A stretch of 64,000 nucleotides of DNA, from positions 248,001-312,000 of the forward strand of contig BROI01000024.1 of assembly GCA_027923505.1 (NCBI GenBank). The letters are read 5' to 3'. Below are positions 37,171-47,323 of the stretch, piece by piece; position 1 is the first letter of the stretch, and every line of letters starts with the position of its first letter. Position numbers and translations under genes: made by a program. Origin of the DNA: Mayamaea pseudoterrestris (taxonomy: Eukaryota; Bacillariophyta; Bacillariophyceae; Sellaphorales; Sellaphoraceae). Under the pieces are notes generated by a model. That model saw nothing but the letters and a program-made list of their open reading frames with translations. It did no database searches and was not told the origin of the DNA.

Positions 37171-39420
37171 TTACTCTGCCTTTTGGTCAATCAATCGTTG
37201 TAGAGCCATTTGCAGAAAGAGCCCAAATTCGACATCCGAGTGGAATTTGACCTTTTTGTAAGCTCCAGTATCAATACTCATGCTAGTGACGGTCAACTCC
37301 TCGCCAGACAACAAACAATCAATGACCCATGACTGAAATGAAATGGTAAATTGGGCCTGCAAGTCAAATACTGACAGTGACAACCACTCGGTGCGCAAAC
37401 GATCATCCGTCTTTGGTTGCAGCCACACATTGACGCTCCGAATCGTTGCTCGTATGCGTTGCTCCAACAGTAACTTTGAGCCCAGGGCGCAGCAGTGCTG
37501 CAGAATGCACGGAGATGTTTCAACGTGCTTGCGCGCATGTGTACCCGCCGTTTGGCTCGTTTCCCGCTGCTTGCGTTTTTTGGCCATGCGAATCGAATGC
37601 TTGTGGAAGCGCTCCTGCGCGTCAATCAGGAGAATCCTGCAAAATATCAATAACTGCGCCGCACTTTGGCTGCCGCTGCTACATTTCAACGGCAATTGCG
37701 TCTCGTCAATCTCCATGGCATTGTCATTGTGAATCGCCAAACAATCATCATTTGCTGCAGTCACATTTCCAGCCTCCACGAGTTTGACTGTCAAGGTATA
37801 TTCGCAATCAAGCTGCACCTTGACTTCTCCTTCGTGGCAGTGAATGACGCAAATGGGAGCCAGATCGCCCATCGTCGCGCCACTCATGAGGGAAGGCGGC
37901 GGCAAAAAGTTGGTCTCGGACTCGCTTGACAACCAAACATTTGATAGAGTTTTGCTGGTGCGAACGTTTCCAATCTCCTCCGTGTCGGGCGCGAGCTCTC
38001 GACGAATGGATTCAAATAGTGTAGCACATAGTAACGAGTGTTGCAGTGAAGCCAGCACCTTTTCATCATGCTGCGCCTGCCCATTCTTGTTGCCGGCATC
38101 GTCGTCGTCGTCGTCATCAGTTACAGACAGGGGAGGCAGCTGCGCGCTCTGACGAAACCCTGTCGATGGCTTTTCAATGTCAAACTGTAGAGAAAGCATG
38201 GCGGATTTCTTGGGGTCAAAATCAACGTCAAGTTTGCCAAGGTCTGGATTATACACGGCGAATGGCTCTGCCACGGTCCAGAGTTTGTGCTTTTCCTCCT
38301 GCTCTTTCAATGACGTCTGCTGCATCATTTCCTCATCATTATCATCCACGTCCATGTTATCGTTTGCGATGCTCTCCACTCGCTTTCTCCATTCCTTGAC
38401 ATCCTGCTTGGCGTCATATTCTTGCTTGAGTTCAATCGTCGCCAGCCGCGGCAAACGCTTGGCCTGTTGCCCCAAGACACTACTCGTAGCGGCCAATAAA
38501 TTACCTTGTTGCTGCTGCTGGTTGTTGCTTTGCGTTGCTGCCACGGCATACAGATCCACGTCGCAGGCAATCGTTTCAATGGGCCGCACGGCATGTGGCT
38601 GCGCCCGACTCGCATGCTCCGGCGCCACGAGTCGCCACTGCTGCTTGCGCAGCTCCAGCAGTCGCTCGTCGGGTCGTGTCTGCGAAGCCACGGCTAGCTC
38701 CAAGCGACGAAAGTGGCGCTGCAAGGTTTTGGAAGCAGCTTGGAACTGAGCGCGCTTGCGGTGCAAACTGTAGAGTGTTTTGACTCGTTGCTCCTGCTGC
38801 ATGTTCGAGGCAGAAGCGGATGCTGCAGGCGAAGGCTTGGTAGTAGTTTTGGTTGATGATGATGCAGTCGTATCATTCGTCGTTCCTTGACTCTTGTCGG
38901 GAGCTTCATTCGAGGGTGCTGTAGCAGTTGTAGTATCAACCACCACAATGTTGCTCATGTCAAAGTATTCTGGATACAGCGAGCAAAGGTTAATGGCTCG
39001 ATTGACTTCCTGAATCGCTTCCGTCTGCAAGACGGCCGAAGCCATGGCTAGTGGATGAATCTGAGGAGTATCGGAAGCCTTCTTCTGTTTGCTAGCATTT
39101 TCGTCAGGTTCAACTGATCCTGCTACAGATGCAACATCATCACCAACGGTTTCGACATCCTTTGCCTCATCGCGCAGCTTTGTCTTTTTGCCTCGCAGAT
39201 TCTGCTGCAACAGTCCATGTCGCGCCAGCGATTGCTCAAATATCAAGTTGCGTTGCTTCTGTGATGGTTTGGCGAGAATGACGCCGGTTCCGTCCGGATT
39301 AATGTGCGAAGGTGTGACGGAACGAGTCAATTGATGGTCGGTTTCATCGGGAGCTGAAGAAGCAGCGGACGTTTCGTCAAAGGTCCTTTTTCTCAAAGAA
39401 GCTTCAGTTTCTGTAGACAT
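37171..39420 (-). CDS. MED17: Probable Mediator subunit 17
   Basis: 749 residues from the ATG at 39418-39420. The N-terminal half has long polar, low-complexity stretches (Thr/Ala/Ser, Asp and Gln runs). The regions that suggest MED17 are LRKQQWRLVAPEH followed by IETIACDVDLYA, as in the LR-x-WRL and DVDL segments of the family, and LASLQHSLLCATLFESIRREL, resembling the conserved helix before its C-terminal domain. The end (WVIDCLLSGEEL...FLQMALQRLIDQ) is compatible. MED17 sits in the head module and contacts RNA polymerase II. The match is by pattern only and divergent. Confidence 0.55.
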   Translation of the reverse strand: MSTETEASLRKRTFDETSAASSAPDETDHQLTRSVTPSHINPDGTGVILAKPSQKQRNLIFEQSLARHGLLQQNLRGKKTKLRDEAKDVETVGDDVASVAGSVEPDENASKQKKASDTPQIHPLAMASAVLQTEAIQEVNRAINLCSLYPEYFDMSNIVVVDTTTATAPSNEAPDKSQGTTNDTTASSSTKTTTKPSPAASASASNMQQEQRVKTLYSLHRKRAQFQAASKTLQRHFRRLELAVASQTRPDERLLELRKQQWRLVAPEHASRAQPHAVRPIETIACDVDLYAVAATQSNNQQQQQGNLLAATSSVLGQQAKRLPRLATIELKQEYDAKQDVKEWRKRVESIANDNMDVDDNDEEMMQQTSLKEQEEKHKLWTVAEPFAVYNPDLGKLDVDFDPKKSAMLSLQFDIEKPSTGFRQSAQLPPLSVTDDDDDDDAGNKNGQAQHDEKVLASLQHSLLCATLFESIRRELAPDTEEIGNVRTSKTLSNVWLSSESETNFLPPPSLMSGATMGDLAPICVIHCHEGEVKVQLDCEYTLTVKLVEAGNVTAANDDCLAIHNDNAMEIDETQLPLKCSSGSQSAAQLLIFCRILLIDAQERFHKHSIRMAKKRKQRETSQTAGTHARKHVETSPCILQHCCALGSKLLLEQRIRATIRSVNVWLQPKTDDRLRTEWLSLSVFDLQAQFTISFQSWVIDCLLSGEELTVTSMSIDTGAYKKVKFHSDVEFGLFLQMALQRLIDQKAE

Positions 39421-39850
39421 GTTAGCGTTTAAAAAGTGGTAGTCGTTATTACTAGTTGCTGATTTTTCAAGCAATAATGATCATCGTCGTGAGGGCCGAC
39501 GAATTTCTCATGGTGGCGCGGCGACCGCGCCGCTTCTTTCATTCAGTCGCAGCGGTTTTGACACGCAAAGATTTTTTCGACCATCACAGCATAAGCTACT
39601 CCTGCTTTATCGACAAGTTTGCTATGGCACTTTTTACAATTTAAGAAAGAATGTGCACCTTGACTCGACTCGAAGCAGCCACGATCGATGTGCCCCACGA
39701 TTTACAATGTTTACATAGGTGAACTTCCTGGTCCCCTTTTACACGCAGCGTGGGTACAATCTTGGATCAGCTTGCCAGTGTCTGCGTTATATTCACAAAT
39801 CACATTCCTTGCTCGCAGTTTCCCTTCCCATCCAAAAACTTTTGCCCGTC
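39421..39850. other. Divergent region with upstream module copy 1
   Basis: About 430 bp between the MED17-like start and the chosen start of the next gene. It contains the first copy of a duplicated ~50-bp module (39540-39590) and a GC-rich near-palindrome (GCGCGGCGACCGCGCCGC) around 39517. The plus-strand frame from 39719 to 39850 is open without an ATG, so a 5' exon of the next gene may lie here. Confidence 0.45.
39540..39590 (+). repeat. Duplicated upstream module, copy 1
   Basis: Contains TCGCAGCGGTTTTGAC, AAAGATT.TTTCGACCATC and continues with CTACT.CTGCTTTATC to about 39612. It is about 90% identical to 40792-40840 by eye, and its order of blocks is conserved. Confidence 0.7.
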
Positions 39851-40333
39851 ATGCTTATCCGTCTTATGATGCTGGAAGATTATGGTATCAAAAAGGTTTC
39901 GCGAGATATCGCTGCCACATTTGCAGGGCTCAACAGCCAAAGCGCCGCATTTCGTATTTTGTTTATGACATTGCTGGATGATGGAATGATTGACATTTCA
40001 ATGGGAATGGTGCGCTTAACCGAGGCTGGCAAGTCCTTTGTGAATGTGCCGTCTTCCACTGACGCGAATGAGGCTTTGCATCGCCTGCAGCAAATCGCTA
40101 CTATGGGGAACCAAGTCATTGCCCCCCACTCAGATGCGATTGTTGCGCGGCTTTACGACGGCCAGGAGCACTCTAAAAAAGCGCTCGCCGAGGCTTGCGG
40201 TTATAAAAACATCGATTCGCGAGGATTCAAGAGCGTCTTGATCACGTTGAAGAAGATTGGGCTTCTTGACGTGGACCCATATGTTGTAAAGCTCAAGAAC
40301 TGCGCTTTTCCGTTCGGTCCATTGACGCCTTAA
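39851..40333 (+). CDS. Small protein with two winged-helix-like repeats, function unknown
   Basis: 160 residues from ATG 39851; the start is uncertain because the frame is open further upstream without ATG. Two halves look alike: an N-terminal unit (YGIKKVSRDIAATFAG, FRILFMTLLDDGMIDIS, MVRLTEAGKSFV) and a C-terminal unit (HSKKALAEACGY, FKSVLITLKKIGLLDVD, VVKLKNCAF). Each reads helix, helix-turn-helix, then a beta wing, as in winged-helix DNA- or protein-binding domains. I do not recognise a named family. The last codons TTGACGCCTTAA are tandemly duplicated just after the stop. Confidence 0.5.
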   Translation: MLIRLMMLEDYGIKKVSRDIAATFAGLNSQSAAFRILFMTLLDDGMIDISMGMVRLTEAGKSFVNVPSSTDANEALHRLQQIATMGNQVIAPHSDAIVARLYDGQEHSKKALAEACGYKNIDSRGFKSVLITLKKIGLLDVDPYVVKLKNCAFPFGPLTP

Positions 40334-40374
40334 ATCTCAACTCCATCCCTTGACGCCTTAAATTTCGACTCCAT
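40322..40374 (+). repeat. 25-bp tandem duplication spanning the stop codon
   Basis: TTGACGCCTTAAAT.TC.ACTCCAT occurs at 40322-40346 and 40350-40374 with two mismatches. The first copy contains the end of the winged-helix-like gene including its TAA; the second repeats the same ending in the 3'UTR. Confidence 0.85.
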
Positions 40375-41043
40375 TTTATTTATCAATGCGTATTGCGGCT
40401 TGATATGTGATGAACAACGGCTTATCCGGGTAAGATAGCTTAAATAACGGCAACAAGAGTTAATTGTAACTTCTACCAAATTCACAATGGCTTGTACTAA
40501 AATAGCGTTCTGTTTCTACCACGTTCATTCAGCGCTGGATCTTTGACATGTCAGACACAGAGCCCATGATAGAAAAGCCACTTCCGGGCGAAGCTACGCT
40601 GGCAACCGTGGAAGATTTTCACGGCGAAGTCGCTTAATTCTGTCGTCGGGCCGGAGAGTGGCTGTTCACGCCGCGTAGTCGAGGAACGACCGTTCAAGCA
40701 CCTCACAAAAGGTTGCCAACCAGAGCAAGTACGTGGATACGTCGCCAAAGCTTTCATTGCTCCTTTTCCGTCGCTCCCGCCGCATCATTCAATCAATCGC
40801 AGCGGTTTTGACGCCCAAAGATTCTTTCGACCATCGCAGCCATCAGCCATGGCGTTTGCTGCAGATGCTACTTCTGCTTTATCTAGCTGTCTAGCTGGTA
40901 AACTCTATGATTATCAAATCATAACACTACGATCGAGTCAGGTTTCTGACTAATTTGGTTTTCGCGACCTCGCAAGTGGCCGTCCTTTGCAGATTGTTGC
41001 AGATCGCAGCAGCTGAGATCCAAGATCCAACATACCTACAAGT
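40334..41043. other. Intergenic region with upstream module copy 2
   Basis: 710 bp. It has the second half of the 25-bp duplication, then upstream module copy 2 (40792-40840) followed by an ATG at 40849 that opens a short frame ending at a possible GTAAAC donor. This may be a decayed or unannotated 5' exon. No other gene can be supported. Confidence 0.4.
40792..40840 (+). repeat. Duplicated upstream module, copy 2
   Basis: Matches 39540-39590 (TCGCAGCGGTTTTGAC, AAAGATT.TTTCGACCATC) and keeps the following CTACTTCTGCTTTATC block at about 40869-40884. It lies about 200 bp before the lumen-protein gene. Confidence 0.7.
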
Positions 41044-41721
41044 ATGATGAATGCTGCAAGAGTGACCCGCATTCTTGTTATGCTCATGCTTATACATGAC
41101 TCATTATCTCTGAGACTGATGATTCAACCCATATTTGCAAAAGGCAGGCCGAGACTAAAGCGCCAGTTGACTTCGACCCTGTACGCACACGAAGAAAGTC
41201 GCCGCAATGTTCTGCAACAATGCCTACTGCTCCCAATAATCCTCTCCTGCACTACAATACATCCCACAAATGCAGTCATCATGTCTTCTAGAGAGACTCC
41301 ATTTACACCCGGAGAACTGTTGACCGTGGATCAAGCGCTCGAGCGATTCCAGAAAGGACGCGAAAGTCTCAACTACCTCATTCAACACTACGCTGAAGTG
41401 CAAGCGAACGGCGGCGGCGACAATATACGTCGGTACTTGGGAACCGTTGGAACGTCATCCGGCCTCTACGGCATTTCCAAAGTCATGCGATCACTTCAAC
41501 ACGCCGCCGACGTGGACTTGGTCGAATTTACCGAGTGCATGACGGAGATTGAACAAGCCATTCAGCAGGCGGATGGATCGGCGTACATGGCCATTTTCGT
41601 GACAACATCCACGAGTGGAGTTTCACCGGAAAAGTATTATGGTGACGCTTTGATTGAAGCCAAGCGTGCCGCCAGGAGTATGGATGAAATGGCAGCGTTG
41701 CTGGGACTTGCCGTAGAGTGA
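41044..41721 (+). CDS. Plastid thylakoid-lumen-type protein, uncharacterised family
   Basis: 225 residues. The N-terminus looks tripartite: a signal peptide (about residues 1-23), a Lys/Arg/Ser/Thr transit-like stretch, then ESRRNVLQQCLLLPIILSC ending THPTNA-like (IHPTNA), a twin-arginine plus hydrophobic thylakoid-transfer signal. The mature part is helical. It contains GGGDNIRRYLGTVGTSSGL and two further helices ending RSMDEMAALLGL, a pattern I associate with plastid proteins of chlorophyll-c algae that loosely resemble the PsbQ-like four-helix fold. A photosystem II or lumenal role is inferred only. It is the strongest local sign that the organism is photosynthetic. Confidence 0.7.
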   Translation: MMNAARVTRILVMLMLIHDSLSLRLMIQPIFAKGRPRLKRQLTSTLYAHEESRRNVLQQCLLLPIILSCTTIHPTNAVIMSSRETPFTPGELLTVDQALERFQKGRESLNYLIQHYAEVQANGGGDNIRRYLGTVGTSSGLYGISKVMRSLQHAADVDLVEFTECMTEIEQAIQQADGSAYMAIFVTTSTSGVSPEKYYGDALIEAKRAARSMDEMAALLGLAVE

Positions 41722-42004
41722 CGGAAAGAATAAACTGACAAAAGACGATAAGCCTGGTTGACGTCTTTTCTGAGATTCACTCATAAACAAGGTGAAATGT
41801 TGTATGGTTGTGCTTTAGTATTACTTACATTCACGCATCATGAAGCATAACTGCTATTTCCCTATCACCAGTAGATCGCTCATAATTGGTACTTGTACAG
41901 TAGCTGGCGTCATAACGGGACTAAACACGAGCCGTCGAAACGCCCAAATTTGACCGTCTCGTTCACAATCTCGAGAAACCGGTTGACCTTTGCACCTCAT
42001 CACC

Positions 42005-43405
42005 ATGTACGTTCATTGGGCTGTAGAGTGAGAGTCGATTTGCACTAAATGTATTAAGACCCTTATGACGATTGATGTATACGCAAAAATGGAAGTTGCG
42101 ATGCGAAACGGGATCAGACGGCGATCATTCCGACGACACTTCTAGATGGACCACTTACCGCTTTACTAGAATGTTCATTATACCTGCAATACCCCTTTAA
42201 CATGCCATACTACCTCTTAATTCTATAATTACAGGTCTCACCGCAAGTTTGAAGCTCCCCGCAAGGGAAGTTTGGGTTTCTTGCCCAAGAAGCGCACCTT
42301 GAAGCACACTGGTCACGTTCGCTCCTTTCCGCGCGACAATGCTTCCGACGCGCCGCACTTGACGGCCTTTCGCGGCTACAAGGCTGGCATGACGCACGTG
42401 GTCCGCGCCGTGGATCGTCCTGGTGCACTCATGCACAAGCGCGAAGTTGTGGATGCCGTTAGCATCATTGAAACGCCACCCATGGTGGTGGTCGGTATCG
42501 TCGGATACGTTGAAACCCCGCAGGGACTTCGCACCCTCACGACTGTCTTTGCCGAGCACTTGTCGGAGGAGTTCAAGCGCCGCTGCTACAAGAACTGGTA
42601 CCAGAGCAAGAAGAAGGCTTACACCAAGTACGCGGCCAAGTACCAAAAGGATGGCGGCAAGGAGATTGAAGCCGAGATTGACCGCATCAAGAAGCACTGC
42701 TCGGTCGTTCGCGTCATTGCGCACTCGCAGGTCAAGAAGCTTGGACTTCGCGTCAAGAAGGCTCATATCATGGAGATCCAGATCAACGGAGGTGACGCGA
42801 CTGCCAAGGTTGACTATGCCAAGGCATTGCTTGAAAAGGAGGTTACGGTTGACTCGGTCTTTTCCCTTGAGGAGCAGGTGGATGTTATTGGAGTCACCAA
42901 GGGTCGCGGGTACGAGGGCGTTGTCACTCGTTGGGGTGTTACGCGTTTACCACGAAAGACGCATCGCGGTCTCCGCAAGGTTGCCTGCATTGGATCATGG
43001 CATCCTGCCCGCGTCAGTACGACGGTTGCTCGCGCTGGTCAGAATGGGTACCATCACCGTACCGAGATGAACAAGAAGATTTACCGCATTGGTAAGAAGG
43101 GAGACGAAGCTTCATGCCAGACGGAAGCTGACTTAACCAAGAAGAGCATTACGCCCATGGGTGGCTTTGTCCACTATGGTGTTGTTCGTGAGGACTGGCT
43201 CATGCTCAAGGGTGCTGTTGTTGGTGTCAAGAAGCGTCCATTGATTCTTCGCAAGGCCTTGATGAAGCATTCGTCGCGCAAGCATTTGGAGAAGATCGAT
43301 ATCAAGTTCATCGATACATCCTCCAAGCTTGGGCATGGTCGCTTCCAGACTGCAGAGGAGAAGGCCAAGTTCTTGGGTCCGTTGGCGTCCAAGCAGAATC
43401 AGTAA
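42005..43405 (+). CDS. RPL3: 60S ribosomal protein L3 (uL3)
   Basis: 390 residues, exons 42005-42006 and 42235-43405. The start codon is split: exon 1 ends ...CACCAT, followed by intron GTACGTTC, and exon 2 begins G-TCT-CAC after TAATTACAG. Splicing restores the universally conserved [10 protein letters not shown] start, which the genomic frame lacks. The rest is canonical uL3: [66 protein letters not shown] and the C-terminal basic tail. It sits near the peptidyl-transferase centre of the large subunit. The 228-nt first intron is the second-longest proposed here after none larger in host genes, a common trait of ribosomal-protein genes. Codon use is strongly C/G-ending. Confidence 0.95.
42007..42234 (+). 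other. uL3 intron interrupting the start codon
   Basis: 228-nt intron, donor GTACGT directly after AT, acceptor TAATTACAG directly before G. It is the only arrangement that gives uL3 an N-terminus matching the family. Confidence 0.85.
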
Positions 43406-43620
43406 ATGTTGGATTACGGTTATTCCGATATGGTAATGGCTTGTGGATTTTAAACTTATTAGCATTGCTGCTCTGACTTGGAATGCTATTATGTAGGTGT
43501 AAATTCTTCATAACGCTAGTCCCAAGACGGTATACTAAAATAACTTGGAACTGAGCGACAGGTATACAAAGATATCGCAAATGGTAATACTACAAGCCAG
43601 CCCTAGACGTGACTTGCTAA

Positions 43621-45562
43621 TTACTCAATGACCTCCTCATAGTAAGTGATTTCATCGTAATCTGCATCTTCGTCCGAAAATTCCACACTCGAAGCAAACC
43701 CCGAGCCGGCATCATCTTCATTGTCATCCGATGATGGATCGCCATCGTCGTCATCCGTATCAGTATCCAAAGCCTTCATGGCTTCCATGCGGCGCTGCCG
43801 CTCGGCTGCCTCAATCTTGGCCTGCTCACCCATGACGCGCCGTAGCTCGTGCATGAGGGATCGTTCTCTCACAGTCAATTCGTCAACGGTGGATTTGAGG
43901 TGAGCAACTTCAGAGTTCTTCTCCTGCAAAGAATCCAGCATGTGCGAAACTTCGTCTTGCAACGTTTCCATGACTCGCGTGCTGACAAAATGCTGCACCG
44001 TGCCATCGTCAGCAGTTTCCTCGCGCGAGTAGTCATTTATATATTCCGACATTTTATCTTCCAACAGCGACCGTCGATGGTTTGATCGACGACTTGAAAG
44101 CTGCGCATTTCGTCGTCGACGTTCCGAGTAATCCTCGGGCACGTGATCGTCACCGCCATCATTGTCGTCAGTCGCGTCGTCGTCGTCGTCGTCGTCATCA
44201 TCATCGTCATTCTCTTGAACAGCCTCCACCAGTCTGTCTAGCTGCTCATCCAGCACGGCTTGTACCTGTTCAATTGCCGTCATGGCATCATCCTGTATTG
44301 TATCGAGTCGTTCCAGCAACGCTTCGTCGTCGGGCTTGATGCCAACGTAAACTTTATCATTCTGCAAGCAAAATAGATTGTTGCGTAGCTTGAGCTCGAT
44401 CAACATTAAGCTCACTTTGATCTGACCATGTATCAAAGCGGTAGTTTCAACGGTTGATAGTACTTGCTCGTGCTCGTCAGTCACGGGTTGATTGTTGTTT
44501 GGTGTCAGCGCTTGAATGACTCCGTCCAATTGCTGCATCGTAGACCCAGCCTTTTCCCACATTGACGCAACATGCTCCAGTGTTTCCGTAGCTTCCTCGC
44601 GATCTTGCTGCACTTGCTCCAGCATTTGCGTCGTTGCATTGGTGGAGCGCGTTGTTCAGTTCCGACTGCAGTTGCTCCACTTGTTTCGCCAAATCCTTGC
44701 GGTCCTGCGTCGCTTGGTCAATGGCACTTTTCGCATGCCGCTTCTCTGCAAGCAGCTCTGCATTGAGTTTCGAGTAATCCTTTTTGAGCCGATGTAGCTC
44801 CTTTTGTAAGCGTTTGACTTCGTTTGATGACGGAGCAGCAGCGAGTGCTCTTTCAACGACAGGCGGCGGAGGCGGCGCCGCATCAATTACACTTTTCTGT
44901 TGTTGCTCCGCCGCTTGCAGTTGCACTCTTAAATGATCGCGCTCCTTCTCCAATTGTGATATTTGATTTTTCCAGTGCACTTGCGACTGCGTTTTGGTTG
45001 CCATGAGCGTCGCCAGCTCGTCCTTGTAAGTTTTCACCATGGCGTCGCCCGACGATTGCACCAGACTCACTTGCGCGTGCAAGAGTCGCACCATTTTCTC
45101 CTGCTGCTCCAATGATTGCACCAGTTCCTGCACCTCATTCAGTGACTGCGGCAGTGGTCGCAGCGAACGTTGCAAATTATCGTCTTGCGGCACATGAAGA
45201 AGCTTGTGGAGACGGTCCTGCAGCATCTGTTTATCGTGTTGCATTTTCTCCCGTTCAAGGTTCCACCAGTAACGTTCCTCGGCATGCTTGGCAAACATTT
45301 GATTCAATTGTTCCGTCAAGTCATGAATGGCGTGTTGATTGTTGTCGCCAGTGTGATTGTTACTGTTGGATTGAATGTTGGAACAAGTGACATCAACCGA
45401 TGCAAGTTGAAAGGCACTTTCATTGTCAGCAGAAATAGTCACAGCTCGCTTGGAAGCGCTTGGTCGAGTCGGAGACGCATGCAGTGGCTTGTTTCGTATT
45501 GGATTGATCGGCTTTTTCGGCTTTACTGGCGATGTAGTAGGAGTCACGTTGTTCGAGCTCAT
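43621..45562 (-). CDS. Coiled-coil protein with an internal frame change
   Basis: Two overlapping frames read as one protein. The first (ATG 45560-45562) gives a Ser/Pro-rich basic head followed by coiled coil (LEREKMQHDKQMLQDRL, VEQLQSELNNAL). The second continues the coiled coil (MLEQVQQDREEATETLEHV), then an Asp-rich stretch and a very acidic tail ending EVIE. The second frame opens only after a TGA at 44656-44658, while the first runs past it to 44477. The switch therefore most plausibly falls near 44625-44655 and needs a +1 change. No normal-length intron fits there. Sequencing error, a real frameshift mutation or programmed frameshifting are all possible. I recognise no family; a cytoskeletal or transport role is conceivable. 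Confidence 0.6.
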
Positions 45563-46099
45563 GCTTCTGGCTTTATGTATCGCGTGGCGTGGCTTAATGT
45601 CGAAAGCAGAATTTGTCGTCAAACGCTGCCTCGGAAATAGTTTGATCTTCAGGTTACAGTCGTTTCATCCGTCTTTACAACAAGAGGTATAGTTTGCTGC
45701 TGTTCATCTTTGTTTTGTGTTTACTTGGATGACCACATTCTCGCTTTGCGATCTTGTCGTAATCTTGGGTGGAGTCTTTTCAGAAACGCTTAAGTGTGTT
45801 TTAGCCTGGCTCGCTCGCCTTTAAGTCTTACCGGTTTTGACCTCCCCACCACAAAAGGTCGATGGATCGATCGGATCCAATGCTTTCGACGCAGCTGCTG
45901 CTTTTGAGCTCGTATTGATTGCAGTTTAACTTTTACAAGGCTACTAATATCTATTATTCAACGAAGCTTCATTCAGTCGCTACTTTGGAGTCTATATATT
46001 ACCAAGTCAGTCGCGCAGCAAGACCCTTTGCTATCCTCGCAAATCACATCGACACGAACGTTTCAGATATCCATCAACTAAAACAGAGAAACATTCATC
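45563..46099. other. Divergent promoter, coiled-coil gene / RRM gene
   Basis: 537 bp with no supportable gene, AT-rich near 45935-46010. Probably promoters and 5'UTRs of both flanking genes. Confidence 0.4.
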
Positions 46100-47323
46100 A
46101 TGGTCAAGAACTGGGCCGATCAGTCGAGCGACGACGAGGAAGATGCGCGCGAGCGTCACGTCATGCTGGACCAGGACATGGAGGCGCTCCAGCAGCAGCC
46201 CCATCGTCCCGAAGCTACGGACTATGCCGACTACGACGACCATGACGCTCCAGCACCATCCAAGGAACGCACTTACGAGTTTCCGAATGAACCTCCCTAC
46301 ACGGCGTACATTGGTAACGTGGCGTACACTGTTACCGATCCAGCCGAGCTGGCCGATGCCATGGTGGCACTCGCCAAGGAGCATTTGAACTTGGATATAG
46401 TGGTGACGAATCCTCGCATTGCCATTGATCGGCGCGAAACGCCGCCCAAGCCGCGCGGCTTTGGCTACGTGACGGTGGAGACGCTGGATCAACTAAAGAG
46501 ACTCATGGAGCTCAACGACAAGGATATTAAGCTTGCCAATCGCAACATTCAAGTCAATGTTGCGGCGCAGCATCGGGGACAAGACAAGCAGCAGCATCAG
46601 CAGCGTAGTGGTGGCGGCGGCGGCAACTACCGCGACCGCAACGACCATCGCCGCAGCTCCGAGACGCACGACGCGCCAAAGTGGGACCGCAACCAGAAGC
46701 AGTCGGCGCGGACGGACCGTCATGACGATGCAGCGGCAGATGCAGCAGTCGACGGCAGCAAGTTTCGCGGCGGCCGCTACCAACACAAGCGCGAGCCGCA
46801 GGCGCCAAACGACAGCGTTGCAGTTGACGCTGCGCCACCAGCGGGACCTCGTCCGCAGCTCAAGCTGCTGCCGCGCACCAAGCCAGTCGAGTCTACTGTA
46901 AGTGGTGGATCGCAGTCGACTCTGTTTGGAGGAGCCAAGCCGCGCGATGAAAGTAGCTGGCAGAAGAAACATTTGGATGAAGGGAGTGGTCGAGGACGTG
47001 GTAATAGTGCCAGAGGAGACGGTGGTCGGGGCACTGGACGAGGTGACGGACGCGGCGGTCGCAGTGAGGGACGCGGAGAGGTTAGTCGTAGCAGTGGTGG
47101 TCAAGGAGGTGCTCGCAGTGGCAGAGGCGAGGGACGTGGTGGCCGAGGACGTGACGGCGCTGATCGCAAGCCTGCAAGCTCGGAAAAGCCCAAGCGTGAG
47201 CCCAGAGTAACTCAGCCAAAGGTTGCTAGCGAATCAAAGCAGGCTGAAGCGGAACCGGAGAAGAAGAAGGAAGTTGTCACGAACAAGTTTGCGGCGCTTG
47301 GCTTTGATTCTGACTCGGATTAG
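46100..47323 (+). CDS. eIF4H/eIF4B-like RRM and RGG protein
   Basis: 407 residues, single exon. After an acidic start (MVKNWADQSSDDEED) comes one RNA-recognition motif at about residues 70-155, with RNP2 AYIGNV in PPYTAYIGNVAYTV and RNP1 in KPRGFGYVTVE. The centre is basic and rich in Asp, Arg and Gln. Residues about 295-355 form a dense Arg-Gly region (GRGRGN, GGRGTGRGDGRGG). The C-terminus ends NKFAALGFDSDSD, recalling the FAAL-type end of translation factors. eIF4B and eIF4H stimulate the eIF4A helicase in cap-dependent initiation; that role is inferred from the leader PPYTAY and RRM context. A general hnRNP-like protein is the alternative. Confidence 0.75.
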   Translation: MVKNWADQSSDDEEDARERHVMLDQDMEALQQQPHRPEATDYADYDDHDAPAPSKERTYEFPNEPPYTAYIGNVAYTVTDPAELADAMVALAKEHLNLDIVVTNPRIAIDRRETPPKPRGFGYVTVETLDQLKRLMELNDKDIKLANRNIQVNVAAQHRGQDKQQHQQRSGGGGGNYRDRNDHRRSSETHDAPKWDRNQKQSARTDRHDDAAADAAVDGSKFRGGRYQHKREPQAPNDSVAVDAAPPAGPRPQLKLLPRTKPVESTVSGGSQSTLFGGAKPRDESSWQKKHLDEGSGRGRGNSARGDGGRGTGRGDGRGGRSEGRGEVSRSSGGQGGARSGRGEGRGGRGRDGADRKPASSEKPKREPRVTQPKVASESKQAEAEPEKKKEVVTNKFAALGFDSDSD

